Source: Shewanella pealeana ATCC 700345 (GTDB lineage Bacteria > Pseudomonadota > Gammaproteobacteria > Enterobacterales > Shewanellaceae). From it: a DNA stretch of 64,000 bases. Shown here piece after piece: positions 17,744 to 27,077 of this stretch. The stretch's first letter is position 1. Each line of letters begins with the position of its first letter. Under the pieces are notes generated by a model, which saw nothing but the letters and a program-made list of their open reading frames with translations, ran no database searches and was not told the DNA's origin. The stretch spans positions 1,363,001 through 1,427,000 of the forward strand of contig NC_009901.1 in assembly GCF_000018285.1 (NCBI RefSeq), in the 5' to 3' direction. Both the position numbers and the translations under genes were made by a program.

Positions 17744-19351
17744 TTAATTCGAAGTTGACTGAGCCGCCTCAGCTTTTTCGACTAAGCTGCCAGCATGATT
17801 CATCACATGGAAAAGATGATTTTGTTCAACCGTGCCTTGCACTAAGTGAGCACCGGGGCCGCTTGCAAAAATCCCTACGTCTTCACCCGCATGGGTTTCG
17901 CTGCCAAGGGGCACGAGTGCTTCTTGGTGAAAACCCGCGCTTTGAGTATCGACATAATTGAGGTCAAATCGCCCGGGCGCCGCTGCGTAGCCATAACGCT
18001 CATCACCACCGGTTTCAAGATTGGCGTAACCAAGACCGTTGGCATAACCGACAGTGGTGTAAGGTAAACCATTGGCATCGGTTGCATTAGTCACGGCAGG
18101 CTGTCCGTCAGCGCCGTTACCTTTCACTAGGCCTAAAATTGGATTGCCGCGAGTGGGGTAGCCTGCAATGGTAAATACATGGCTGTGATCTGCGGTAACC
18201 ATTAACAGGGTGTCTTTTTCAGAGGTTTTTTCCATGGCGACGCGCACCGCTTCAGACAGTGCGATAGTGTCGTGTAAAGCGCGGGCGGCGTTGCCAGCAT
18301 GGTGAGCATGGTCGATGCGTCCTGCTTCAATAATTAGCACAAAACCTTTATCGTTTTTCTGCAATATATCGATAGACTTGGCGGTCATTTCAGCCAATGA
18401 AGGTTCGCCCGTGACCCCATCCGTAGTGCGGTCGAGTTCATACTCCATATGTGATGAATTAAATAAGCCAAGAGCATGGTCGGTAGTAGCAGGATCGAGT
18501 GCTAAGAACTCATCTCTACTGGCGACATACGCACTGTTGGTATATTTCGTTAGCCACTCAGAGGTGAGATCGCGACTATCTAATCGCTTACCGGCTTTAC
18601 CTTCTGTGTCAGTCACAGTGTTAGGGATAAATGCGCGACGGCCTCCGCCCATGACCACATTGAGCCCCGCGCCATAATCAAAGCTTAGAAGCTGCGATGC
18701 GATGTCACTACAACCATTAGTGATGGCTTCATCGGGTAAGTCAGCATCACTTTCCCAGTTACGCTCGGGGGCATGGGCATAAGCTGCCGCTGGAGTTGCG
18801 TGAGTAATGCGTGCAGTAGAGACAACGCCGGTCGATAAGCCGGCCATTGCCGCCAGTTCAAGCGAGGTCACTAAGTTTTGGCCATCGGTCGAGGCGCAGT
18901 TACCGCGAGTTACCCCTTCAGCTTGTGAAATCACGCCCACATCAGTTTTAACGCCGGTGACCATGGCAGTCATGGTGCCCGCAGAGTCCGGTGTTTGGCC
19001 GTCGACGTTGTAGGTTTTGGCTAGGCCGACATAAGGTAAGGTCTCAAAAGACAGCGAGTTTTCTTCACCGGTTTGCCCTTTTAATTGTCCTTCTAGGATC
19101 CGCGCCGCAGTTACAGTTGATACGCCCATGCCATCACCCACAAATAGAATGATGTTTTTTGCGGCGCCAGCTTCATTATTAACGCTTAGCTCTTGTGCCT
19201 TCGTGACGCGGGATTGACCGTCAACGAACCATTGGTTGACCGCAGTCCAATCTTGACCATCGTTACCATCGGCGCCTTTGTCACCATCATCGCCACAAGC
19301 GGCTAGGCCCAACATAGCTGTAATTGATAGTACCAGTAATTTCTTGTTCAT
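17744..19351 (-). CDS. phoA: Alkaline phosphatase, lipoprotein form
   Basis: Secreted phosphomonoesterase that releases phosphate from organic esters. 535 residues from the ATG at 19351, preferred because GGAG lies six bases upstream and a clean lipobox LAAC (C19) results. The mature N-terminus has a short collagen-like G-x-x-G tract (GDDGDKGADGNDGQD). Catalytic signatures are VGDGMG (71-76, metal Asp73), PDSAGT with nucleophile Ser123, STARITHATPAA and TADHSHVF (metal ligands). It is 89 bases downstream of a second alkaline phosphatase gene, with which it is probably co-transcribed. The lipid anchor suggests cell-surface or outer-membrane retention. Confidence 0.93.
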   Translation of the reverse strand: MNKKLLVLSITAMLGLAACGDDGDKGADGNDGQDWTAVNQWFVDGQSRVTKAQELSVNNEAGAAKNIILFVGDGMGVSTVTAARILEGQLKGQTGEENSLSFETLPYVGLAKTYNVDGQTPDSAGTMTAMVTGVKTDVGVISQAEGVTRGNCASTDGQNLVTSLELAAMAGLSTGVVSTARITHATPAAAYAHAPERNWESDADLPDEAITNGCSDIASQLLSFDYGAGLNVVMGGGRRAFIPNTVTDTEGKAGKRLDSRDLTSEWLTKYTNSAYVASRDEFLALDPATTDHALGLFNSSHMEYELDRTTDGVTGEPSLAEMTAKSIDILQKNDKGFVLIIEAGRIDHAHHAGNAARALHDTIALSEAVRVAMEKTSEKDTLLMVTADHSHVFTIAGYPTRGNPILGLVKGNGADGQPAVTNATDANGLPYTTVGYANGLGYANLETGGDERYGYAAAPGRFDLNYVDTQSAGFHQEALVPLGSETHAGEDVGIFASGPGAHLVQGTVEQNHLFHVMNHAGSLVEKAEAAQSTSN

Positions 19352-19378
19352 TTTTAACTCCATAAATGGGTACTCGTG

Positions 19379-19394
19379 CTGACGGATTCGTCAG
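19379..19394. promoter_or_regulatory. Palindrome between the two phosphatase genes
   Basis: CTGACGGATTCGTCAG is a perfect 6-bp inverted repeat around GATT. A 12-base palindrome, ATGAGTACTCAT, lies nearby at about 19425-19437. No T run follows, so these are more likely an operator or processing stem than a terminator. Function unknown. Confidence 0.35.
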
Positions 19395-19440
19395 TGAGTG
19401 TCAGTAGTTAATTCGTACTGCTGATATGAGTACTCATTGG

Positions 19441-20940
19441 TTAGTATTTGGTGCCACCGAGGGATTGGGCCTGGTTGATGATGTGGAAGATAACGTTTTG
19501 CTCCATTACGCCCTGAACGAGATCTGACCCCGCTCCTGTAGCGTGCAGAGTAATATCTTCGCCAGCGTGAGTTTCACTGCCCATTGGCACGAGCGCTTGC
19601 TGCATAAACTCTTTATCTTGAGTATCGACAGAGCTTAGGTCATCGCGAAGACCGACCACGGCTCCAGGGCCATTGGTGTAGCCAACTGTGGTATAGGGTT
19701 TACCGTCTTTGGCGATAGTGACACTGCCATCGATACCATGCACTAGGCCTAATATTGGGTTGCCACGCTTTGGATAACCCGCAATGGTAAATACGTGACT
19801 ATGGTCGGCGGTGACCATGATTAAGGTTTCTTCAGGATTGGTGTTTTCGACCGCGGCGCGAACGGCATTCGAAAGCTCAACAGTATCCATCATGGCGCGA
19901 TAGGCATTACCGGCATGGTGAGCGTGATCGATTCGACCCGATTCCACTATCAATAAGTAACCTTGGTCATTTTTATTGAGCAGTTCTATCGATTTAGTGG
20001 TCATCTCGGTTAACGAGGGCTCTCCTGCTGTGTCATCTAAACGGTCGGCTTCATACTGCATATGTGACGAATTAAATAAGCCAAGCAGATGATCGGTCGA
20101 GGCGACATCGACAGCGTCGAATCCCGCTTTGTCCCAAACGTAAGCCGAGTTACTCAGGTTGTCAGTCCAAGACTTTGTTAGATCTAAACCATCTTCACGG
20201 CGACCAGCCTTATCTTCGCCGTCGGTCATATCACTGGGGATGAAGTTTCTACGTCCGCCACCTAAGGCAACCGTCAGCGCGTCAACTTCATCACGCATCA
20301 CCAGTTGATAAGCAATATCCTTGCACTCGTTGGCAACGGCTTCTGTGGGAAGGTTTGAGTCGGCCTCCCAATTACGCTCAGGAGAGGTGGCATAAGTTGC
20401 TGCTGGCGTTGCATGGGTGATCCTCGCCGTACTAACAATGCCAGTAGAGAGTCCTTTGGCATTGGCTAAATCGACTAAGGTCACCAGTTCATTACCCTTT
20501 GAAGATAAGCAATTGGCTCTAAGGCTGGTATCTGATACCGATAACACACCCGCCTTAGATTTTACGCCAGTAGCGATAGCCGTCATGGTGCCTGCTGAGT
20601 CGGGTGTTTGCTGATTGGTGTTGTAGGTTTTAACTAGCGCCGTTTTTGGGAACAGCTCAAAGCTTAGGAAATTTTCCTCTCCGCCTTGGTTATTAGCTTG
20701 TTGTTGTCCTTCAAAAATACGTGCCGCAGTGAGTGTCGATACTCCCATACCGTCACCGACAAATAGAATGACGTTTTTAGCTGTTGTAGCACTCGTTTGT
20801 TTGGTTTTTTCACTGACGAGCTTGGCGCTGTCTTGGTACCATTGACTGTCAGTTTGGCTGCTGGGCAATACAGCAGCATTGGCCGCGAAAGTTGCTAGAG
20901 CGGATGAGATAATCACAGCTATTTTTTTGATATTATTCAC
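19441..20940 (-). CDS. phoA: Alkaline phosphatase, secreted form
   Basis: Paralogue of the preceding phosphatase. I start it at the GTG at 20940 (499 residues, beginning with V read as M, then NNIKKIAVII): GGTGA lies five bases upstream and a typical cleavable signal peptide ending near FAANAA results, whereas an upstream reading from 21006 buries the signal. Signatures are VGDGMG (61-66), PDSAGT with nucleophile Ser115, STARITHATPAA and TADHSHVF. Unlike its partner it has no lipobox. A Pho-box-like direct repeat lies about 80 bases upstream at 21022-21039. Confidence 0.92.
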   Translation of the reverse strand: MNNIKKIAVIISSALATFAANAAVLPSSQTDSQWYQDSAKLVSEKTKQTSATTAKNVILFVGDGMGVSTLTAARIFEGQQQANNQGGEENFLSFELFPKTALVKTYNTNQQTPDSAGTMTAIATGVKSKAGVLSVSDTSLRANCLSSKGNELVTLVDLANAKGLSTGIVSTARITHATPAATYATSPERNWEADSNLPTEAVANECKDIAYQLVMRDEVDALTVALGGGRRNFIPSDMTDGEDKAGRREDGLDLTKSWTDNLSNSAYVWDKAGFDAVDVASTDHLLGLFNSSHMQYEADRLDDTAGEPSLTEMTTKSIELLNKNDQGYLLIVESGRIDHAHHAGNAYRAMMDTVELSNAVRAAVENTNPEETLIMVTADHSHVFTIAGYPKRGNPILGLVHGIDGSVTIAKDGKPYTTVGYTNGPGAVVGLRDDLSSVDTQDKEFMQQALVPMGSETHAGEDITLHATGAGSDLVQGVMEQNVIFHIINQAQSLGGTKY

Positions 20941-21021
20941 TATTATCACCGAAAATTTGTAAGGTTTATAGGTAGATTCCTTTGTGGCTTGGTGATTGTC
21001 GGGCAAAAGTATGACGCTATT

Positions 21022-21039
21022 GAGTCGGATTTATGTCGG
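21022..21039 (-). promoter_or_regulatory. Candidate Pho box
   Basis: On the minus strand CCGACATAAATCCGACTC matches the PhoB consensus CTGTCATAAATCTGTCAC at 13 of 18 positions and keeps the 11-base spacing of the two half-sites. A CATACT -10-like hexamer follows. It lies upstream of both phosphatase genes. The rest of the gap 20941-21242 shows nothing else recognisable. Confidence 0.5.
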
Positions 21040-21242
21040 TTTTGTTGCTTAAGTAATGGCTTGGGATATTGATGAGCTGAATGCAATGGAGTCTTGGGGA
21101 GGGTGAATGCCTTGCGGTGTATAGCTTGTGATGAGTTGCAAAAGGGAAAATACAACCAAGGCTCAATAATGAGCCTTTGTTGTAGAATAAAGTTTTATAA
21201 CTTTGTTTTTAAGATTTACTTTATAGAGAGAGTGTAAACTCG

Positions 21243-21452
21243 TTAGTCTTCGCTAAGATCTTCTTTTACCGAGTTAACCGCATCTCTTGAGGCATGACCA
21301 ATGGCGCGGGTGGTATCCCTTGTTGCATGGCCAATATCTGTTGTCACTTCTTTAGTTGTGTGGCCAATTTGACGACCAGCGTCTTTAAGCTCTGCACAAC
21401 CTGTGGCGGCTAAGCTGCACAATAGTGCGGCAGCTAAAGTTAACTGTTTCAT
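21243..21452 (-). CDS. Small lipoprotein with 11-residue repeats
   Basis: 69-residue predicted lipoprotein. MKQLTLAAALLCSLAATGC gives a signal peptide with lipobox ATGC. The mature part has three consecutive 11-residue units, IGHTTKEVTTD, IGHATRDTTRA and IGHASRDAVNS, which would form an amphipathic helix like those in LEA-type or entericidin-like small proteins. Function is unknown. It stands alone; no close neighbour suggests a pathway. Confidence 0.78.
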   Translation of the reverse strand: MKQLTLAAALLCSLAATGCAELKDAGRQIGHTTKEVTTDIGHATRDTTRAIGHASRDAVNSVKEDLSED

Positions 21453-22119
21453 TGAGGAGTTGTCTCTTTCTTATACTTATCATTGTGCAGGCATATTGCC
21501 AGTATTATCTAAGCTGCGCTAGGGTAGGCCGTCACGTTATCAGGGTAGCCTTCTAATAAAGGCTGATTATATTTTTTATTTGGTGTTACTAAGTCGCCAG
21601 TTTCTAACTTGTAGCTTCATAGCTATCAATCGCCTCCAGCGGGGGATGTGCAGACACTGCTGCGAGACGCTGTGAATATATCCCTATACGCTCTGCGGTT
21701 TCATCCCTGAAACCGAAGCCCGCAGCTGTATCTACACCGGATAATAGGTGTTTTCATTTGAACAAATATGGTTGGCGTCTAACTTGGAAATGCCCCAAAG
21801 AGTGTTAACACATTACTGAAGGAGGGGAAATCAACGTTTAGTTTGACTTATTTTTTCTGATGTAAGTCGGTGATAACATGTTCAGTGTCAGCAACCGAAG
21901 GTTCGTTGAATATAATATGAAAAGTTAAAGTAGTAATAAAGGATGGATAAATAGTCTACGTTTCCGATGTTGATTTGAAGTATTTATTAGCATGAGTGGT
22001 GCATTTCTACTTTGAACAAGAGATTCAATTTTTGTATAAATAATGACTTGAACAATAAATATGCCGATTTGATAGTCTTATTCTGGCAACGCAGAGGAAC
22101 ATAATCAACTTAGAGTTTA
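21453..22119. other. Long intergenic region with a dispersed-repeat block
   Basis: 667 bases without a convincing gene. 21625-21770 looks like a structured intergenic repeat: CGGTTTCA-TCCC-TGAAACCG forms a perfect hairpin near 21697-21716, and the block GACGCTGTGAATATATCCC with its flank recurs, inverted and slightly diverged, around 16595-16625. The AT-rich remainder (21830-22110) shows nothing I can name. Confidence 0.5.
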
Positions 22120-22515
22120 TCAGTACAAATCAATGTCGCAGTTATTACAATATGTTGCATCACGACTATATGTTGTATTGCACTTGTTACAGTTTTTTTG
22201 ACCATCTAAAGCCGCTATTTTTTCATCTTTCGTCCAGGCCCCAGTACGGTATAACTTTGTACCACAATGGTTACACGTATGAATTGCCTGCTCATCTTCC
22301 CTACTCCTTAAACCCCAAGCACGTATACTTCGGCTTCCACAATTAGCGCACTTAATTCCCTTACCATCAAAGAGGTCAGGGTGTTGCTTTCGATAATCAG
22401 AAATATGTGGTAACTCTTCAACATGTGTTTGAGCACCTTCTCCTTGGCTACTAACACTTGTAATTGAATAAATGGCGATGACGATGATTAAAGCTAGGAA
22501 AAAAAATGTTATCAC
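22120..22515 (-). CDS. Membrane-anchored double zinc-ribbon protein
   Basis: Hypothetical protein with an N-terminal transmembrane helix (ITFFFLALIIVIAIYSI) followed by a soluble part containing several CxxC pairs: CANC and CNHC make one ribbon, and CNKC and CNNC make a second, C-terminal one. The start is uncertain. I use the GTG at 22515, which has AGGA upstream and gives about 131 residues; a TTG at 22599 would add 28 residues. No specific family recognised; zinc binding is inferred from the cysteine pattern. Confidence 0.65.
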   Translation of the reverse strand: MITFFFLALIIVIAIYSITSVSSQGEGAQTHVEELPHISDYRKQHPDLFDGKGIKCANCGSRSIRAWGLRSREDEQAIHTCNHCGTKLYRTGAWTKDEKIAALDGQKNCNKCNTTYSRDATYCNNCDIDLY

Positions 22516-22599
22516 TCTTAAAAATCCTAATGGCCTGCCGGATACAAGGCTTTGAAATTGGAGAGCATTAAAGCAAATTCTTATGGTGAAACGCAACAA

Positions 22600-23126
22600 A
22601 ATTAATGGGTTGCGGCAAAGAAAAACGCCTGATATGTTTTATTTGGTTACCATACATATCCCAATCTCCGAGCCAGCTTTAGACCCTTTGCACTAACTTA
22701 CTTCTGTCCAGAAACGAGCTAGAAGCTTCTTTCATCTGTAGCCACAACTTCAAGGCTAGCTAGCCCCAGCAGGCTTAAAGAAAACACCAATTCCCCATCG
22801 AAGTTGCCGAGGTCATTGAAGAACAATCGCGTGAGCGAGTCATGGATGACGAGGTAGCCTTAGGTGAGCCATGGACGGCGAATATGAGGCGGTAGCGATT
22901 TTTGAAAATGTCCGAGGCTCGTATCTAACGCATGTAACTTCGTCGGGGCGGCTGGGACTCTTTATGACGGAAATAGACAAGAGGGGGAAGCTGTTGTCCC
23001 CCTTTTGCCCGAGTGTGAGCTGGAAGCTCACGATCTTTATCAAACGAAGTTTGATTTCCCTTTCAGGTAGGCAAACAAAATGTTGCTGGCGCTATACCAA
23101 AATACCAGCAACATTCAGCAAGCTAA
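22600..23126 (+). repeat. Dispersed composite repeat, copy 1
   Basis: 22700-23067 is a copy of a structured repeat that recurs at 52300-52745, 52746-54450 (interrupted) and 57457-57785. Shared blocks are GTCCAGAAACGAGCTAG, CCCATCGAAGTTGCCGA and CTCGTATCTAACGCATGTAA followed by CTTCGTCGGGG. Its right half is a row of small stems such as AGGGGGAAGCTGTTGTCCCCCT and GTGAGCTGGAAGCTCAC. No protein-coding signal is seen. Confidence 0.8.
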
Positions 23127-24428
23127 TTAGTGCAGTTTCAGATGTGGGTGTACAATTCGGCTAATGCCTTTGGCAAACATTAACAGGGTGCCTTTAATTG
23201 GGCCGTGAAGCTCAATCAAGTGTCTGCGGTATAAAGAGGTGTAGACGAAGCGAGCAATCTTACCCTCAACCATGACGCCGCCACCGATAAAGGACATCAA
23301 ATTACCCACTGTGTGGAACTTAGATAGGTTAACCAAGGCACCTAGGTCTTTATAAACATAGTTATTTGACGCGGCTTTTCCGGCCAAAAGTAACTTAATA
23401 TTGTCAGCTGTCATCAACGCCATTTGACGTGCCGATTGACCACGAGGAGGTACCCAGCTGCCATCTTCTTGAGGACATGCTGCGCAGTCACCGATAGCAA
23501 AAATCGATGGGTCTCGCGTGGTTTGCATGTTTTGCTGCACCATGACTTGGTTGATATGGTTACTTTCAAGTCCGCCGATCTCTTTTAGAAAATCTGGGGC
23601 TTTAACGCCGGTTGACCAGATCACCATATCAGATTGAATAAATTCGCCTTCAGAAGTGTGTAGACCTTCTTCTGTTACTTGGTTGATGCGGGTGTTGGTC
23701 ATCACTTTTACGCCGATAGAAGTTAACTCTTTGGCGACAGAGGCTGAGATCTCTTCTTTTTCAACTTTTGGTAAAATGCGCTCATCGGCTTCAATAAGAG
23801 TTATTTCCAATAAGCTACTATCGATTTTATAACCGAAGCCGCGTAGCTGTTCCACCGCATGGTGCATCTCTGCTGACATTTCAACGCCGGTTGCACCAGC
23901 GCCGACAACGGCAATTTTGATTTTGTCGTCTAATTGGTGGTGGCTGGCGTAGCGCATGAACTTATTAAGCAGCATGGTGCGAATTTCCATTGCTTGTTCG
24001 GTGCTATCTAAAAATACGCAATGATCGCGAACGCCAGTAATATTAAAGTCATTGGCGATACTGCCAATGGCAATGACTAAATAGTCGTAATCGATACGGC
24101 GCGCTGGTAGTAATTCACGACCTTTGTCATCGTTAATTGGCGCGAGAATTACCTGCTTAGCTTCTCTATCAAGATCTGTCATAGCCCCTTGTTGAAAGTG
24201 ATAACCATGATTGGCTGCGTGACCACGATAGCTAATTGCATCTATACCAATATCTAATGCGCCGGTGGCAACTTCATGCAGAAGAGGTTTCCAAACATGG
24301 CTTTCGGCACAGTCAATCAGTGTGACTCTGGCTTTGCCTTTACGCCCGAGTTGGTGACCGAGTTTGGTTGCGATCTCCATTCCACCAGCGCCGCCACCTA
24401 CGATGACAATATTAGGCATTTCATGCAT
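23127..24428 (-). CDS. ndh: Type II NADH dehydrogenase (NDH-2)
   Basis: Peripheral inner-membrane FAD flavoenzyme that passes electrons from NADH to quinone without pumping protons. 433 residues. The N-terminal FAD-binding motif is VIVGGGAGGMEIATKLG, the NADH-binding Rossmann motif is VVGAGATGVEMSAEM, and the FAD-contacting FAIGDCAACP is in the C-terminal half. The C-terminus is amphipathic and basic, for membrane association. The start is either the ATG at 24428 or the one at 24419; the ribosome site is weak for both. It is a single gene. Confidence 0.95.
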   Translation of the reverse strand: MHEMPNIVIVGGGAGGMEIATKLGHQLGRKGKARVTLIDCAESHVWKPLLHEVATGALDIGIDAISYRGHAANHGYHFQQGAMTDLDREAKQVILAPINDDKGRELLPARRIDYDYLVIAIGSIANDFNITGVRDHCVFLDSTEQAMEIRTMLLNKFMRYASHHQLDDKIKIAVVGAGATGVEMSAEMHHAVEQLRGFGYKIDSSLLEITLIEADERILPKVEKEEISASVAKELTSIGVKVMTNTRINQVTEEGLHTSEGEFIQSDMVIWSTGVKAPDFLKEIGGLESNHINQVMVQQNMQTTRDPSIFAIGDCAACPQEDGSWVPPRGQSARQMALMTADNIKLLLAGKAASNNYVYKDLGALVNLSKFHTVGNLMSFIGGGVMVEGKIARFVYTSLYRRHLIELHGPIKGTLLMFAKGISRIVHPHLKLH

Positions 24429-24794
24429 GAGTTTTATAATCCTTAATCAGAAAACTGTAAAATAAATATAGGGTTAACTTGAGTAATAGCAAGGTGTAAC
24501 TATTTAAATAGCAGTTAATTAAGCCTGGTTAATCGTTGCGCTATATACAGAGTAGTTACGACAGATAAGCATAAAAAGTGTAGCAGTAGATATGAAAAAC
24601 GGCAATTGGCTAGATTTATACTACCAAGTCTTATTTTAATGATGTTTTCGCCATTAACTTGTTGTATTTATTAGCTTAACTGTTTTGATAATTTATTTTA
24701 ATCTAGTTTATGAAGCTGGAGGAGGCTTGAGGAGTGTGAACTAGGTTTTGCTAGGAAGTCAGAACTGTGAGCTTGCTCAATATTTCAGCGGGAT
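24429..24794. other. Intergenic region upstream of ndh
   Basis: About 370 bases, AT-rich. It must contain the ndh promoter; I could not single out regulator sites. Nothing else recognised. Confidence 0.4.
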
Positions 24795-24830
24795 TTAAAA
24801 GCGGCATGCTCTAGGGACTAAAACATGCCG
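24795..24830 (-). terminator. Terminator after the 24838 hypothetical gene
   Basis: CGGCATG at 24802-24808 pairs with CATGCCG at 24824-24830; on the minus strand the stem is followed by CTTTTAAAT. Confidence 0.65.
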
Positions 24831-24837
24831 TCAATCA

Positions 24838-25200
24838 TTAGAGCTTGCTTAAGCGAGACTTATAGTCGTCGATAACATGTTCCATGATCTCTTGCACCGA
24901 TGTGTCTTTAGTCTTGTTATCCATAAAGACTTTGAAGGTCACTAATGCATGTTTGTCATCTTTGAGACGATTGTTTTGCATGGCGAAGTAGGCCTGTTCT
25001 TGCTCACACTCCCTGACGACAAAACCTTCATGTTCAAATAGTCGGTTGCCAGAATGGCCATGCCACTTAGTAATTCTGTCTAGTGCGATTTCGCAAGAGC
25101 GGTTTAGCTCGACATGATTTCGCCAGCTTGTTGGGTGTGCAGGATCCTTAACGTGAGGGCATCGGACTGTGTAGTTGTATACATGAGAGATTGCTGTCAT
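24838..25200 (-). CDS. Hypothetical cytoplasmic protein
   Basis: 120 residues, no signal peptide or membrane segment. It contains several histidines and two cysteines in the N-terminal half and a charged helical C-terminus. I do not recognise the family. It is considered real because AGGTAGG lies in front of the ATG at 25200, it is flanked by its own terminator, and the composition is protein-like (SVQEIMEHVIDDYKSRL). It has no obvious operon partner. Confidence 0.65.
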   Translation of the reverse strand: MTAISHVYNYTVRCPHVKDPAHPTSWRNHVELNRSCEIALDRITKWHGHSGNRLFEHEGFVVRECEQEQAYFAMQNNRLKDDKHALVTFKVFMDNKTKDTSVQEIMEHVIDDYKSRLSKL

Positions 25201-25658
25201 AAATTACCTACCTGTTCGCTGTGACTAATACCATCTTAGGCATTGTTTTTTATCTTGGTCAACCACGTGTGTGGCTTGAGCGTACTTTCTGTGTAGTTCG
25301 AGCAAAAATGGCTAACTAAATATCTACTATTTCTATAGCGTTTTAATATAACGTCAAGTTAACACTTTAGTTGCTGTACCTATTGTTTACCATGACATTC
25401 AGTTCAATATCCTTGTTCCAGATCTCACTTTTGCCGATATAGGTAAGCTAATTAGTGGCTTTGGCTAATAAAGCATCAGTTAAATTGCGCATATCCTGCT
25501 TGTCTCACATTAGTGACAGAAAGCATCTAGATAAACTTCACACGGCTGAGTGTTAACGGTTTTGCCTCTTTGTTACCTAAAGGTTTTATTTATAGGTGAG
25601 TTAAGCTTATAATTTCAGAACAAAAATAAAGCACATATCCTACCTACTGGAGGCTTAA
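25201..25658. other. Intergenic region upstream of the first RND operon
   Basis: 458 bases, AT-rich, with no gene. It should hold the RND operon promoter; no regulator gene is adjacent and no clear operator was seen. Confidence 0.4.
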
Positions 25659-26813
25659 ATGGCCGGTTCATCAGTTTCAAAAACTAAGTTGTGGATGTTA
25701 GTTATTAGCGCCCTCGCAATATCTGCCTGTGGAGACGCCCCTGCGCCACAACAAGCAGTGATTCCAAGTGTCATCGTTAATACCGCTCACAAAGAAATGA
25801 TCACGCCTAAGTCTGAATTTGTCGGCCGAACCAGAGCATCTGAAGACGTGGTGATTAAACCGCAGATCCAGGGCCAGTTATTACGACGTAGTTATATTGA
25901 AGGCGATGATATTGCCGCAGGCGATCTCTTGTTTGAAATCGACCCATCGACCTATAAAGCGGAGCTTGCTCAGCATCAAGCCGTATTAAAGCAGGCGGTT
26001 GCATCGAGGGACGTGGCGGTAATGAACTGGGAACGTGGTCGCCGGTTACTGCCCGATGGCATGATCAGTGCGCAGGATATGGATGAATTGACCAGCCGTA
26101 AGCTCACGACTGCTGCAGGCGTTGTGCAAGCCGAAGCGGCAGTAGATGCTGCAGAGTTGCAATTAAGTTATACCAAGGTTTACGCGCCTATTTCTGGCCG
26201 TATAAGTCATTCTAAAGTCAGTATTGGCGACATCATTACTCCCCAGTCTGAAATGGCTAATATCGTGCAGCTCCAGCCGATGTGGGTCAATTTTCAAGTG
26301 GCAGAGAAAGGGCTTATCACGGCACAACAGCAATTTTCTCAGGCTAAGAATATCGATATGAAGATTGAAGATCTTGTTATGAGGCTGCGCCTGCCTAACG
26401 GCACCATGTTTGATGAAACAGGTCATATCGACTTTATTGGTAACCGAGTCGACGCAACGACAGGTACCTTAGCTGTACGTGCCACATTTAAAAATGCCAA
26501 TAGCTTAATGTTGCCGGGCCTTTTTGTAACCTTAGTGGTTGAATCACCAATCACTGAAAATGCGCTACTTATCCCTCAGGCTTCGGTTCAGGAAGATCAA
26601 CAAGGTCGTTTTGTGATGGTGTTAAACGACCAAGATGAAGTACAAAAACGCCTAGTTGTACTAGGCGACCGTTTCGGTGTCGAGTGGCGTGTACTCAGTG
26701 GCCTAGAAGATGGTGATCGTATCGTGGTCGAGGGATTACAGAAAATTCGCCCAGGTATGAAAGTGAACCCTGTTGAACAAGAAGTTGTTCCCTTTAAAGA
26801 AGATGACAAATAA
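25659..26813 (+). CDS. RND efflux periplasmic adaptor (membrane fusion lipoprotein)
   Basis: Periplasmic adaptor of a tripartite multidrug pump, 384 residues. An N-terminal signal with lipobox ISAC (C24) indicates a lipid-anchored AcrA/MexE-like protein. Lipoyl half-motifs (VVIKPQIQGQLL and the YTKVYAPISGRIS block) flank a coiled-coil hairpin, followed by barrel and membrane-proximal domains. The start ATG at 25659 has CTGGAGG upstream. It is followed after 256 bases by the pump gene. No outer-membrane channel is encoded here, so a TolC encoded elsewhere is expected. Confidence 0.94.
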   Translation: MAGSSVSKTKLWMLVISALAISACGDAPAPQQAVIPSVIVNTAHKEMITPKSEFVGRTRASEDVVIKPQIQGQLLRRSYIEGDDIAAGDLLFEIDPSTYKAELAQHQAVLKQAVASRDVAVMNWERGRRLLPDGMISAQDMDELTSRKLTTAAGVVQAEAAVDAAELQLSYTKVYAPISGRISHSKVSIGDIITPQSEMANIVQLQPMWVNFQVAEKGLITAQQQFSQAKNIDMKIEDLVMRLRLPNGTMFDETGHIDFIGNRVDATTGTLAVRATFKNANSLMLPGLFVTLVVESPITENALLIPQASVQEDQQGRFVMVLNDQDEVQKRLVVLGDRFGVEWRVLSGLEDGDRIVVEGLQKIRPGMKVNPVEQEVVPFKEDDK

Positions 26814-26916
26814 AACAGGAGCGAGTAATGAGACATCAATGCTTAATTGCTAACTTCGTAACTTGTTGCATCGATAGTTGCCTAAGCCTCTATATTAAGG
26901 TCGACAGGGGAATGTC

Positions 26917-26985
26917 ATGATGAGTGAATTTTTTATTAGCACAGAAACCCTAAGTTTGCAGTTTTTGACGAGGGAAATGTCATGA
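26917..26985 (+). CDS. Short upstream ORF 1 copying the pump N-terminus
   Basis: A 22-codon frame starting [14 protein letters not shown] after GGGGAATGTC, a duplicate of the ribosome site and first codons of the downstream pump ([18 protein letters not shown]). It ends TCATGA, where the ATGA overlaps the start of the second short frame. It could be a translated leader peptide or a mutational remnant. Confidence concerns the frame, not a function. Confidence 0.4.
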   Translation: MMSEFFISTETLSLQFLTREMS

Positions 26986-27077
26986 TTAGTGAGTTCTTTA
27001 TTAGCACAGAAACCCTAAGTTTGCCTGTTTTAGAAATACAGCTAAACCTTTGCTTATCAGGGGAATGTCATGATTAG
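26982..27077 (+). CDS. Short upstream ORF 2 copying the pump N-terminus
   Basis: A 31-codon frame starting [14 protein letters not shown] after GGGAAATGTC. Its stop codon (27075-27077) lies inside the first three codons of the pump gene, whose ATG is at 27070, so translation of the pump could be coupled to it. With the first short frame it makes a chain of overlapping starts. Confidence 0.4.
   Translation: MISEFFISTETLSLPVLEIQLNLCLSGECHD

Noticed and set aside
17719..19013. Plus-strand frames opposite the first alkaline phosphatase
   Set aside because: They are antisense shadows of a well-supported gene.
22871..23164. Open frame of 97 codons on the plus strand
   Set aside because: It falls inside the composite repeat and overlaps the end of ndh; the frame is not kept in other copies of the repeat.
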